NCBI RefSeq assembly: GCF_018139695.1
Contig: NZ_JAGSOG010000058.1
Location: forward strand, 1-37,240
Reading direction: 5' to 3'
Origin: Actinospica durhamensis
GTDB lineage: Bacteria; Actinomycetota; Actinomycetes; Streptomycetales; Catenulisporaceae
Length of the DNA stretch: 37,240 nucleotides
The notes beneath the pieces were generated by a model. The model did not search any database. It was given only the letters and a program-made list of their open reading frames with translations, and was not told where the DNA came from. Of the stretch, positions 24,432 through 31,314 are shown piece by piece. The position numbers and the translations under genes are program-made. The stretch's first letter is position 1; each line of letters begins with the position of its first letter.

Positions 24432-25745
24432 TCAGCCCTTCGCAGCGGCGGCGTTGGCCGCCGCGACGATGCTCGCGGCGTTGCCCTGGCCCGCCATCAC
24501 GCTCACCACGGCGGTGTTCAGCGCGTTGCCGACGTTCTCGCCGTACTCGGTGTCGAGGTACTCCATGGAGTAGGCGGCCTTGTTGAAGGCCTGCAGCGCC
24601 GAGATGTTGTACGGCTGGGTCACGACCTCCTGGGCGGCCGGGTTGACCGGGATCGACTGGAAGGCCTTGGCGTAGGCCTCCTGCTGGTCCTTGGTCACCA
24701 GGAACTCGAGGAAGCCGAGCGCCTCCTTCGGCGCGTTCTTGGCCAGCGAGTATCCGTCGCTGCCGCCCATGATCGCGCTCGGGTCACCCTGGCCGCCGTC
24801 CACCGACGGGAAGGGGAACCAGCCGAGGTCGGGCAGCGGCTGCTGGTTCGGGGTGAGGCTGCCGATGACGCCCGGGTCCCAGCTGCCCATGAGCTCCATG
24901 GCCGCCTTGTGGTTGGCCAGCATGCCCGCGGAGGAGCCGGCGCCCTGCTGCGCGGCGGTGGTCAGGAAGCCCTTCTGGAACGGGTTGGTCTGCAGGAACG
25001 AGGACAGGTCGGTTCCGGCCTTGGTCCAGCACGGGTCGGTGAACTTCAGCGACTGGGCGGTGCTGGTCATGGTCTGCTGGCTGCACTCGCGCAGGGCGAA
25101 GTTGTAGTACCAGTGCGCGGCGGGCCAGGCGTCCTTGGCACCGACGGCGATCGGGGCGACGTTGATCGTCTTGAGCTTGGCGACGTCGGCCTCGAGCTCG
25201 TCGATCGTGGTCGGCGTCGAGGTGATGCCGGCCTGCTGGAACAGGTCCTTGCTGTAGTAGATGCCCTCGGGCTGGGTGTCCACCGGCATCGCGTAGACCT
25301 GGCCGTTGATCGTGTTGCCGGCCAGCGCGGCCGCGCCCACGTTCGCCTTGTCCGCGGCGGTCAGGGCCAGCGGCTGGAGCTGGTTCGCGTCGACCATGGC
25401 CTGCATCTTGCCGCCACCGCGCTGCAGGAAGATGTCCGGCGCGGAGTTCGAGTTCAGCGCGGTCTGCAGCTTGCCGTCGAAGTCCTCGTTCTGGATCGTC
25501 TGCAGCTGGATCGTGACGTTCGGGTGCAGCGCGTGGTAGGCCTTCGCGGCGTTCTCGAAGTAGGTCAGGCCGTCGGAGCCGTTCGTCGCGTTCTCCCAGA
25601 CGGTCACCGTGACCGAGCCGGCGGACGAACCGCCGGAGCTGGTGCCACTGCCACTGCCACTGCTGCTGCCGGCACAACCGGTGGCACCGAGAGCGATACC
25701 CAAGCTGATGGCGACAGCTGTCGCGCTGCGCGTTTTCCTCGTCAT
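24432..25745 (-). CDS. Extracellular solute-binding lipoprotein of sugar ABC transporter
   Basis: 437 residues. A Sec/lipoprotein signal (basic MTRKTR, then SATAVAISLGIALGATGCAG) places the lipidated Cys at about residue 24; a Ser/Gly linker follows, partly from CACTGC repeats. The mature part is a family 1 (SBP_bac_1) binding protein (VTVTVWENATNGSDGLTYFE, DIFLQRGGGKMQAMVDANQL, LMGSWDPGVIG). It captures the substrate outside the cell for the two downstream permeases. No ATPase gene is nearby, so a shared MsiK-like ATPase is likely. ATG at 25745 chosen for AGGGAG 8 nt upstream; the frame extends further but without signal-peptide sense. Confidence 0.92.
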   Translation of the reverse strand: MTRKTRSATAVAISLGIALGATGCAGSSSGSGSGTSSGGSSAGSVTVTVWENATNGSDGLTYFENAAKAYHALHPNVTIQLQTIQNEDFDGKLQTALNSNSAPDIFLQRGGGKMQAMVDANQLQPLALTAADKANVGAAALAGNTINGQVYAMPVDTQPEGIYYSKDLFQQAGITSTPTTIDELEADVAKLKTINVAPIAVGAKDAWPAAHWYYNFALRECSQQTMTSTAQSLKFTDPCWTKAGTDLSSFLQTNPFQKGFLTTAAQQGAGSSAGMLANHKAAMELMGSWDPGVIGSLTPNQQPLPDLGWFPFPSVDGGQGDPSAIMGGSDGYSLAKNAPKEALGFLEFLVTKDQQEAYAKAFQSIPVNPAAQEVVTQPYNISALQAFNKAAYSMEYLDTEYGENVGNALNTAVVSVMAGQGNAASIVAAANAAAAKG

Positions 25746-25821
25746 TGTGGAAACTCCCTGATATGTCATCATTGTCGCAATTGGCGCGAGTGCTTGCACG
25801 AAGCAGTACCCTGTCGGGTGC

Positions 25822-25832
25822 CGAAAGTTTCG
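25822..25832. promoter_or_regulatory. CGAAAGTTTCG operator candidate upstream of ABC operon
   Basis: Perfect 11-bp palindrome 77 bp before the binding-protein start codon. CGAA-N-TTCG-type palindromes are known LacI-family operators at streptomycete sugar operons (for example BxlR sites). No LacI gene is in the window. Confidence 0.6.
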
Positions 25833-26025
25833 TGCCGACCTGATCTGGAATTTCTGACAGCAGGGCCGACCGCGATTCCGCTGCGGGCCAGGCAGATGCG
25901 CGCCGTCGTGGCCCACCCTGCACCCCTGCTTTCCCTGCTCCGGGCCTACGTCCGTGGACATGTCCGACGGACCCGCCGCGATCGTGCGAAGCCGGCCCCG
26001 TTGTGCGGAGTTCAGCTCGCTGGAG

Positions 26026-26055
26026 AGTATGCGCTTGGCGACGGGGGGCAGTCAA
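26026..26055 (-). promoter_or_regulatory. Promoter candidate for the ABC operon
   Basis: Minus strand: TTGACT (26055-26050), 18-bp spacer, CATACT (26031-26026). It would give a leader of about 270 nt containing the CGAAAGTTTCG site. Predicted by motif only. Confidence 0.45.
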
Positions 26056-26066
26056 TGACTCGTTTC

Positions 26067-26122
26067 CGAAAGTTCATCGAAACATTCAATCGGGTGTCGG
26101 AGTTAGCTACCGAAACATTTCG
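26067..26122. promoter_or_regulatory. Cluster of CGAAA boxes upstream of promoter candidate
   Basis: Contains CGAAAGTTCATCGAAACATT and, at 26111-26122, the palindrome CGAAACATTTCG. This AT-rich patch is just upstream of the -35 candidate and shares the CGAAA half-site with 25822-25832, suggesting several binding sites for one regulator. Confidence 0.5.
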
Positions 26123-26316
26123 AAGCCCTCCACTGCCGACAAACGCGAAATCCGGTGCTTTAAGGGGATTAGACACACCTCATGCCCCGGCCGCGGCCTC
26201 GGACGGGCCCCCGCCCGCCACGGTTCGCCTGCCCCGCCACGCGGCCGGGAATCCGTTCACCGGCAACGAATCCGCGGCCGCGGCAGAACGCTGCGGCCGC
26301 GCACCCGCCACGGGTC
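26123..26316. other. Intergenic stretch after the MarR gene
   Basis: No gene supported. A GC-rich inverted repeat (GGCCGCGGCAG ... CTGCGGCC, about 26274-26300) may end the MarR transcript on the minus strand. Confidence 0.4.
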
Positions 26317-26886
26317 TCACCCGGCCGGTGCGCCGGATCCCGGGGCGTCGTGGGCGGATTCGGGCAGCTGGAACTCGCTCGGGTCCTCGGCGTGGCCGAC
26401 GAAGTCCTCGTACATACGCCGGAACAGGACACTCAGTCGGTGCAGATCCTCGGCACTCCAGTCGGCCAGCGCCTGGCGGATGCCGTGGCGGCCGGCCGTG
26501 CGCACGCGTTCGACGGCCTCGCGCCCGCGCGCGGTCAGTTCGATCAACTGCGCCCGGCCGTCGTTCGGATCCGGGGTGCGCGTGACGTATCCGGTCTTCT
26601 CCAGGGCCTGCACCTGCCGGGTGACGTGAGAGGCCTCCACAGCCAGCCGGGCGGCGAGCTCTCCGGAGCGGACCGGCTCGCAATCGGCGAGCTGGCGCAG
26701 GATCGAGATGGCGGAGCGGTCGAGCGCGTGCACGCCGGCGACGGCCATCAGCCGCTCGTGCTGGCGCGCTCGGCTTCTGAGGTACGAGATCTCGGTCAGC
26801 GTCTTCTCGATCTGAACGATTTCCTGGGGGACGGTGTCCGACGCGGCGTGCTCCGCATTGTCCGCCGCGGTTCGGATGGCCACCAT
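26317..26886 (-). CDS. MarR-family transcriptional regulator
   Basis: 189 residues. MarR winged helix: LDRSAISILRQLADCEPVRS, GELAARLAVEASHVTRQVQA, LEKTGYVTRTPDPNDGRAQL, then IELTARGREAVERV. The C-terminal helices (residues 130-165) complete the dimer interface. ATG at 26886 with GGTGGAG upstream. It is divergent from the IclR gene and upstream of the sugar ABC operon, but its own upstream palindrome suggests mainly autoregulation; its ligand cannot be deduced. Confidence 0.9.
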   Translation of the reverse strand: MVAIRTAADNAEHAASDTVPQEIVQIEKTLTEISYLRSRARQHERLMAVAGVHALDRSAISILRQLADCEPVRSGELAARLAVEASHVTRQVQALEKTGYVTRTPDPNDGRAQLIELTARGREAVERVRTAGRHGIRQALADWSAEDLHRLSVLFRRMYEDFVGHAEDPSEFQLPESAHDAPGSGAPAG

Positions 26887-26905
26887 GACTCCACCTCACG
26901 GGTCG

Positions 26906-26960
26906 TTGTCTCAACGAGATAATGTGTCAAATTTGATTGCTTGAGTCAATTAACTTGAGT
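26906..26960. promoter_or_regulatory. MarR/IclR intergenic operator region
   Basis: Contains an imperfect 17-bp palindrome TTGTCTC-AAC-GAGATAA (26906-26922), the perfect 10-bp palindrome TCAAATTTGA (26927-26936) and a CTTGAGT direct repeat (26940-26946 and 26954-26960). On the minus strand TTGACT (26949-26944) and CATTAT (26924-26919) form a promoter candidate (19-bp spacer) overlapping the first palindrome, consistent with MarR autorepression. Confidence 0.55.
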
Positions 26961-27092
26961 AAATCACGGCGCGCCTCTCTGCTAGTGTTTGGTTGAAGAG
27001 AACTGCCATTCGGCTGTGCGGACCGCTCTGGCGCGGCCGCGGTCCGGGGAGGTCTCCGCGGCGAGGTCGACCGGTGTAGAAGGAGCGGAAGC

Positions 27093-27902
27093 GTGGAGAC
27101 GAAGGCAACCGAGATCCCGGCCGGCGTCCCGGAACGCCAGCGGCATCCGCTTGCCCGAGGCATCGAGATCCTCACGCTGATGGTCGACAGCGGTCAGCAG
27201 TCCTACGGCGTGCGCGAACTCGGCAACAAGCTCGGGGTGAGCGCGAGCACCGCCCACCGGCTGCTGAGCGACCTCGAGGGCCTCGGCATGGTCGCGCGCA
27301 ACACCGAGGGCAGCTACCGGCTCGGCATGGAGTTCCTGCGGCTGGCCTGGACGACCAACACCCGCTACCCGCTGCGCGAGGCCACCGACGACATCCTGAC
27401 CGAGCTGACCGAGCGCAGCGGCGAGTCGTCCTTCTTCGCCGTCTACAACGATCAGCGCCGGCAGATGATGTTCGCGGTGTCCATCGAGTCCTCACATCCC
27501 TTGCGCTACAGCGTTCCCCGGGGCGTCTGGCTGCCGCTGCACGCCGGGGCGAGCGGGCTGGCGATCCTGGCCTTCCTGCCGGCCGAGGTGCGCGAGGCGA
27601 TCGTCGGCGGCAGCCTGGAGGCGCTGACCGAGCGGACCGTGGTCGACACCAGGCAGCTCACCGACCGGCTCGCCCAGATCAGGCGGGACGGGTACGCGAT
27701 CTCGCACGGCGAGCGGATCGACGGGGCGATCGCGATCGCCGCTCCGGTCATGGGGCCGTCCGACACCGTGATAGGCGACGCCGGGATCACCATTCCGGAG
27801 ACGCGCTTCAACGCCACCACCACCGCGGAACTCACCGTGCTGGTGAAGGAGTCCGCGCAGCGGCTCACCCGCCGGTTCACCGGAGTCGAACGGCCCGCGT
27901 AG
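27093..27902 (+). CDS. IclR-family transcriptional regulator
   Basis: 269 residues from GTG 27093 (AAGGAG 8 nt upstream). Winged helix at residues 20-80: HPLARGIEILTLMVDSGQQS, YGVRELGNKLGVSASTAHRL, LSDLEGLGMVARN. The IclR effector domain follows (residues 95-260), with WLPLHAGASGLAILAFLPAE and the C-terminal GIT-type strand (DAGITIPETRFNATTTAELT). Likely controls the EthD-VOC-MFS and ALDH-SDR arms next door; the ligand would be a catabolite of that pathway (inference from context). Confidence 0.92.
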   Translation: METKATEIPAGVPERQRHPLARGIEILTLMVDSGQQSYGVRELGNKLGVSASTAHRLLSDLEGLGMVARNTEGSYRLGMEFLRLAWTTNTRYPLREATDDILTELTERSGESSFFAVYNDQRRQMMFAVSIESSHPLRYSVPRGVWLPLHAGASGLAILAFLPAEVREAIVGGSLEALTERTVVDTRQLTDRLAQIRRDGYAISHGERIDGAIAIAAPVMGPSDTVIGDAGITIPETRFNATTTAELTVLVKESAQRLTRRFTGVERPA

Positions 27903-27956
27903 CGGTCGGTGTGACCACGCGTGGCCGGCGGCGCGCCGGAAACCGAGGCGGGTACG

Positions 27957-28002
27957 GCGTTCCCGGCGCGGGCGGGCCGTGACCCGTCCACGCCGGGAAT
28001 GC
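27957..28002. terminator. Inverted repeat between convergent IclR and EthD genes
   Basis: 12-bp arms GCGTTCCCGGCG and CGCCGGGAATGC (one G-T pair) with a 22-nt GC-rich loop that can pair further. Position between convergent stops suggests a bidirectional terminator. Confidence 0.55.
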
Positions 28003-28009
28003 CGTCGTC

Positions 28010-28065
28010 GTCAGTCCGTCAGGTCGTCAGGCCGTCAGGTCGTCAGGCCGTCAGGTCGTCAGTCC
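28010..28065. repeat. Seven tandem copies of an 8-bp repeat (GTCAGGYC)
   Basis: Units GTCAGTCC, GTCAGGTC, GTCAGGCC, GTCAGGTC, GTCAGGCC, GTCAGGTC, GTCAGTCC follow without gaps. Two types alternate, giving a 16-bp higher-order period. It lies between convergent genes, outside coding sequence. Confidence 0.85.
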
Positions 28066-28092
28066 GTCGGCCGAGGCGTCCGAGGACCGCGT

Positions 28093-28404
28093 TCACTGCG
28101 CCGGCTGCTCGTCTTCGAAGGCGAGCGGCAGCATGACGAGCGTCGTGAGGTCGAGCGTGTCGCTCATGCTCAGCCCGGCCGTGAACAGCTTCTCCAGCGC
28201 GGCCTGGGCGAAACCTTCGACCTCGTAGACGGTCGCGTAGCGGTGCGGGACGCCCGCGGCGCCCTCGGCGGGCCCGGCGCGGCGGGCCGCGAGGAAGCCG
28301 GGCAGTTCCAGGATCTCGGGGATGTGCGTTCCCCAGTACCACTCCCGGAACTCCTCGTCCTTTCCCTCGACCGGATTGGTGAGCGCCAACAACACTTCGC
28401 GCAT
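28093..28404 (-). CDS. EthD-family protein
   Basis: 103 residues from the ATG at 28404 (AGAGGA 9 nt upstream; ATG 28422 would overlap the VOC stop but has its Shine-Dalgarno inside the gene). EthD ferredoxin-like fold: MREVLLALTNPVEGKDEEFR, EWYWGTHIPEILELPGFLAA, then ATVYEVEGFAQAAL. EthD-like proteins act in degradation of ethers, polyketide-like or aromatic intermediates, some as decarboxylases or dehydratases; the exact role here is unknown. Last gene of the MFS-VOC-EthD arm. Confidence 0.85.
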   Translation of the reverse strand: MREVLLALTNPVEGKDEEFREWYWGTHIPEILELPGFLAARRAGPAEGAAGVPHRYATVYEVEGFAQAALEKLFTAGLSMSDTLDLTTLVMLPLAFEDEQPAQ

Positions 28405-28418
28405 GGGCTGGGTTCCTC

Positions 28419-29357
28419 TCATCTGTCATCACCGGGTACGGAATCGGTCGCGAAGCCCCACGGGACGCCGAGGCTGGTCGCCGGATCGGTCACCAGGGCG
28501 GTCTCCGATCGGGACGCGATACGCACGCCCTGCGCCTCGAGGTGTCGCGCGGCCCGCTGAAGATCCGTCACCTGCCACGTCAGTGCGTGGTAGGTGTCGA
28601 ACTCGCCGTTGCCCGAGGCGCCCGAGACGTCAGCGGCGGCCGCGCTGCCGGGCTCCGGGGCGGCGAAGTGGAAGACGGCGTCGGCGAGGCGGACGTAGGG
28701 TCCGGAGACTCCCCGCAGCTCGTCGCGGCCGGTGTGGACGATTTCTCCGCCGAGGACGTCGACGGTCAGCTTGACCGCGCGGTCCGGCCGGGACGTGAGC
28801 ACGGTGTGGTGCGAGGCGTGCACGATGCCGAGCGGGTCCGCGTCGTCGACCTCCGGGACCGTCCAGCCCTCGGCTGTCCGCGGGTCGAGCGGGAACGGGA
28901 AGGACTCGAAGAACCGGTAGGGCAGCCCGGTGTCCTGCCTGAGTCCGTAGAAGGGCGACGGGCCGCCGGCCCACTCGTCCGCCTCGAGGATCTCCTCGCG
29001 CGCGTCCACGACGCGGAAACCCTGAGCCCTGAGTTCTCGGTAAAGCTCTTTGACGCCCTCGACATACCAACCCGTCGTATACAGGTGCGCGGCGTCGATA
29101 TCCGGGTAGCGCTGGACTCCCCCGGTGAGATATCGCTTCGGTTCGAGACTGTCGATGAGGACATCGGCGATCGAGGTGAATGTGGAATAGCCGACGGAAT
29201 GGCCCGGCGCCGGCGGATTCGGCATGACGACGGAGAAGTTGGTACTCGTTCGGCCGAAGACGCGGGCGAAGAAATCCTCCGCCTCCTCCAGGCTCGGCAC
29301 GTGGATCGCGGGGTGGTAGAGCATGCGCACCCGGTACGGGCGTTCGGAATCGGTCAC
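28419..29357 (-). CDS. VOC-superfamily protein with two glyoxalase-like domains
   Basis: 312 residues. The first betaalphabetabetabeta module begins MLYHPAIHVPSLEEAEDFFA and covers residues 10-145; the second begins GIVHASHHTVLTSRPDRAVK (about residue 180) and ends near 300 (LTWQVTDLQRAARHLEAQGV). Such two-module VOC proteins include extradiol dioxygenases, isomerases and hydrolases; metal-ligand His residues are present in both halves (HPAIH and HASHH). GTG start at 29357 with AAGGGA upstream. Probably an enzyme of the locus pathway, but the reaction cannot be named. Confidence 0.85.
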   Translation of the reverse strand: MTDSERPYRVRMLYHPAIHVPSLEEAEDFFARVFGRTSTNFSVVMPNPPAPGHSVGYSTFTSIADVLIDSLEPKRYLTGGVQRYPDIDAAHLYTTGWYVEGVKELYRELRAQGFRVVDAREEILEADEWAGGPSPFYGLRQDTGLPYRFFESFPFPLDPRTAEGWTVPEVDDADPLGIVHASHHTVLTSRPDRAVKLTVDVLGGEIVHTGRDELRGVSGPYVRLADAVFHFAAPEPGSAAAADVSGASGNGEFDTYHALTWQVTDLQRAARHLEAQGVRIASRSETALVTDPATSLGVPWGFATDSVPGDDR

Positions 29358-29485
29358 TTTCTTCCCTTCGTGGCTGGAAGACCGCGGCCCGGCCGGCGCC
29401 CCGACCGCTCACGTGCGGTGCGGGGCGTCGGCCGGGCCACGGCGTCGCGGCGGTGCGGCGTCGCGGGCTCGCGGGCGCGGCGGAC

Positions 29486-30973
29486 TCAGGCGGTCTCGGG
29501 CGTGATGCCGAGGGCGCCGGCGAAGGTCTCGCGCTCGGCCTCGAGGACGTCCTCGTCCTCGGCGTCCCGGAGCGAGCCGTTGCGCATGAACAGGGCGGCG
29601 GCCAGCGCGATCGCCGCAACCACGGCCACCATCGCGAACAGCACGTTGTATCCGGCGCGGGTGCTGAACGGCGTGCCGGTCACCAGGTAGTGCGAGAGCA
29701 GGACGGTGCCGAGCGAGGTGCCGACGCCGGAGAACGCGGTCTGGGTGACCATGTACACGCCCTGCGCCTCGCTGGTGCTGGCACCCGGCACGCCCTCGAC
29801 GATCAGGTTCGGCAGCGAGCTGAGCATGAAGCTCGTCGCGCCGGTGAGCACGATCTGCGAGATCACGAAGCCCACGATGGTGCTCAGCAGCAGGGCCGAG
29901 AGGACCGCGGCCAGCAGGCCCAGGATCGCGCCCACGATGAAGGCGTTGCGGGCGCGGCCGTGGCGCGAGATGCGGCCGCTGAGCGGGGCGGCCAGGAAGC
30001 CGAGGGCGCCGATGGCGAAGGAGATGTCGCCGGCGGAACCGGCGCTCAGGCCGAGGCCGACCGGCGCCATCTTCGGCGTCTGCATGATCAGCTGGCCGAC
30101 GAAGCCGGAGACGCCCAGCGTGCCGAAGGAGACCAGGGCGGTGGCGACCAGGGTCAGGCCGAGCTTGCGGTTGAGGAAGAACCGGATGTTGATCAGCGGC
30201 TTGTCCACCCGCAGCTCCCAGGCGATCCACAGCGCGAGCACCGCGATGCCGCCCACGATGAAGCCGAGGGTCTTGCCGTTCGACCAGCCCCAGGTGCTGG
30301 ACTCGTTGACGCCGTACAACGCCAGCGCGATGCCCGGCGCGAACAGCACGCCGCCGAGCCAGTCGACCCGCTCAAGGCCCGGCTTGGCGGTCGGGGCGGG
30401 CAGGAAGAAGGCGCCGACGGCGGTGACCGCGGCCAGGATCGCGGCCACCACGAAGATGTCGTGCCAGCCCCAGTGGTCGACGATGTTGCCCGAGATGACG
30501 TTGCCGGCCGCGCCGCCCCACATCGCCGCGCCGGCCACCGTGGCCACGGCCACCGGCAGCGACTTCTTCGGCAGGTTCTCGCGCAGGATGCCGACGCACA
30601 GCGGGACCAGGCCTCCGGCCAGGCCCTGGATCGAACGGCCGGCGATGAGCCAGCCGAGGCTGCCCGAGGTCAGGCTGATGACGGATCCGGCGATGGAGGC
30701 CACCAGCACGACGATCAGGACGTTGCGGCGGCCGAAGGCGTCGCCGAGCCGGCCGCTGATGGCCGCGGAGGCCGCGCCCACCAGCAGGAAGCCGGTCAGC
30801 ACCCATCCGGCGTTGCCCGGCGTGGTCTTGAAGTGCTCGATGACGGACGGCAGGGCCGTATACATCATCGTGGATTCAAAGGAACTCGCGATGGCAGCGA
30901 GGATAAGGATCCCGATGATGAACGGGATGGGGCGCGCTGGGCGCGGATCTGCACTTGGGGCGATGGTCGGCAT
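29486..30973 (-). CDS. MFS transporter, DHA2-like
   Basis: 495 residues from the ATG at 30973 (GAGAGG 5 nt upstream; an ATG at 30988 is an alternative). Fourteen-helix-type layout: first helix PFIIGILILAAIASSFESTM, motif A-like GRLGDAFGRRNVLIVVLVAS, motif C-like GWGWHD region and large second half. As first gene of the minus-strand arm it probably imports the pathway substrate or exports a toxic intermediate; direction cannot be told from sequence. The start lies about 100 bp from the CTTAAG operators. Confidence 0.88.
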   Translation of the reverse strand: MPTIAPSADPRPARPIPFIIGILILAAIASSFESTMMYTALPSVIEHFKTTPGNAGWVLTGFLLVGAASAAISGRLGDAFGRRNVLIVVLVASIAGSVISLTSGSLGWLIAGRSIQGLAGGLVPLCVGILRENLPKKSLPVAVATVAGAAMWGGAAGNVISGNIVDHWGWHDIFVVAAILAAVTAVGAFFLPAPTAKPGLERVDWLGGVLFAPGIALALYGVNESSTWGWSNGKTLGFIVGGIAVLALWIAWELRVDKPLINIRFFLNRKLGLTLVATALVSFGTLGVSGFVGQLIMQTPKMAPVGLGLSAGSAGDISFAIGALGFLAAPLSGRISRHGRARNAFIVGAILGLLAAVLSALLLSTIVGFVISQIVLTGATSFMLSSLPNLIVEGVPGASTSEAQGVYMVTQTAFSGVGTSLGTVLLSHYLVTGTPFSTRAGYNVLFAMVAVVAAIALAAALFMRNGSLRDAEDEDVLEAERETFAGALGITPETA

Positions 30974-31072
30974 CGTTGCCTCTCTCATCTGGGGCCTCGG
31001 CGCTGCCCGGGGGCCGCGCACTGCACTCACGTCGGCTTCGCCGCCCGATCGATCCGAGTCCACCGTCCCCGG

Positions 31073-31104
31073 GTGTTTCGCTTAAGGTGTTTCGCTTAAG
31101 AGAA
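31073..31104. promoter_or_regulatory. CTTAAG-centred operator candidate with 14-bp tandem repeat
   Basis: GTGTTTCGCTTAAG occurs twice in tandem (31073-31086, 31087-31100); the second copy continues into a perfect palindrome TTC-G-CTTAAG-A-GAA (31091-31104). Size and symmetry fit IclR-family operators, and the nearby IclR gene is the obvious candidate. Confidence 0.7.
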
Positions 31105-31248
31105 CGATCGATCGGTACAGCGTCCTGAGTGTGGGTGCGCGCGCTGCGGCATGTCAAGAGGGGAATCTCGGTGGGCCCGGTGCGCCCGGCCATCCTTGAC
31201 AGCCAGAAGACCCTGCGCAATCCTGACCTTGCCATACAAGGCAACAAT

Positions 31249-31267
31249 CGTTCGCTTCAGCAGAACG
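31249..31267. promoter_or_regulatory. Second IclR-type operator candidate upstream of aldehyde dehydrogenase
   Basis: CGTTCGCTTCAGCAGAACG has CGTTC/GAACG arms and a centre resembling the CTTAAG site at 31091-31104. It lies about 48 bp before the aldehyde dehydrogenase start. Confidence 0.55.
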
Positions 31268-31314
31268 TCGGCGTGCCGCCCGCCTGCCGGCGGAGCCCGA
31301 CCATGGAGGCTTTG

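Larger units (their letters stand above)
30974..31314. other. Divergent control region between MFS and aldehyde dehydrogenase arms
   Basis: Long frames cross it on both strands but have no coding character. It contains two kinds of operator candidate (separate entries) and separate ribosome binding sites for both arms. Confidence 0.6.

Noticed and set aside
24240-26585. 781-codon plus-strand frame opposite the ABC operon
   Set aside because: Antisense shadow with repetitive Gly/Val/Arg composition; the opposite strand encodes a recognisable binding protein and permease.
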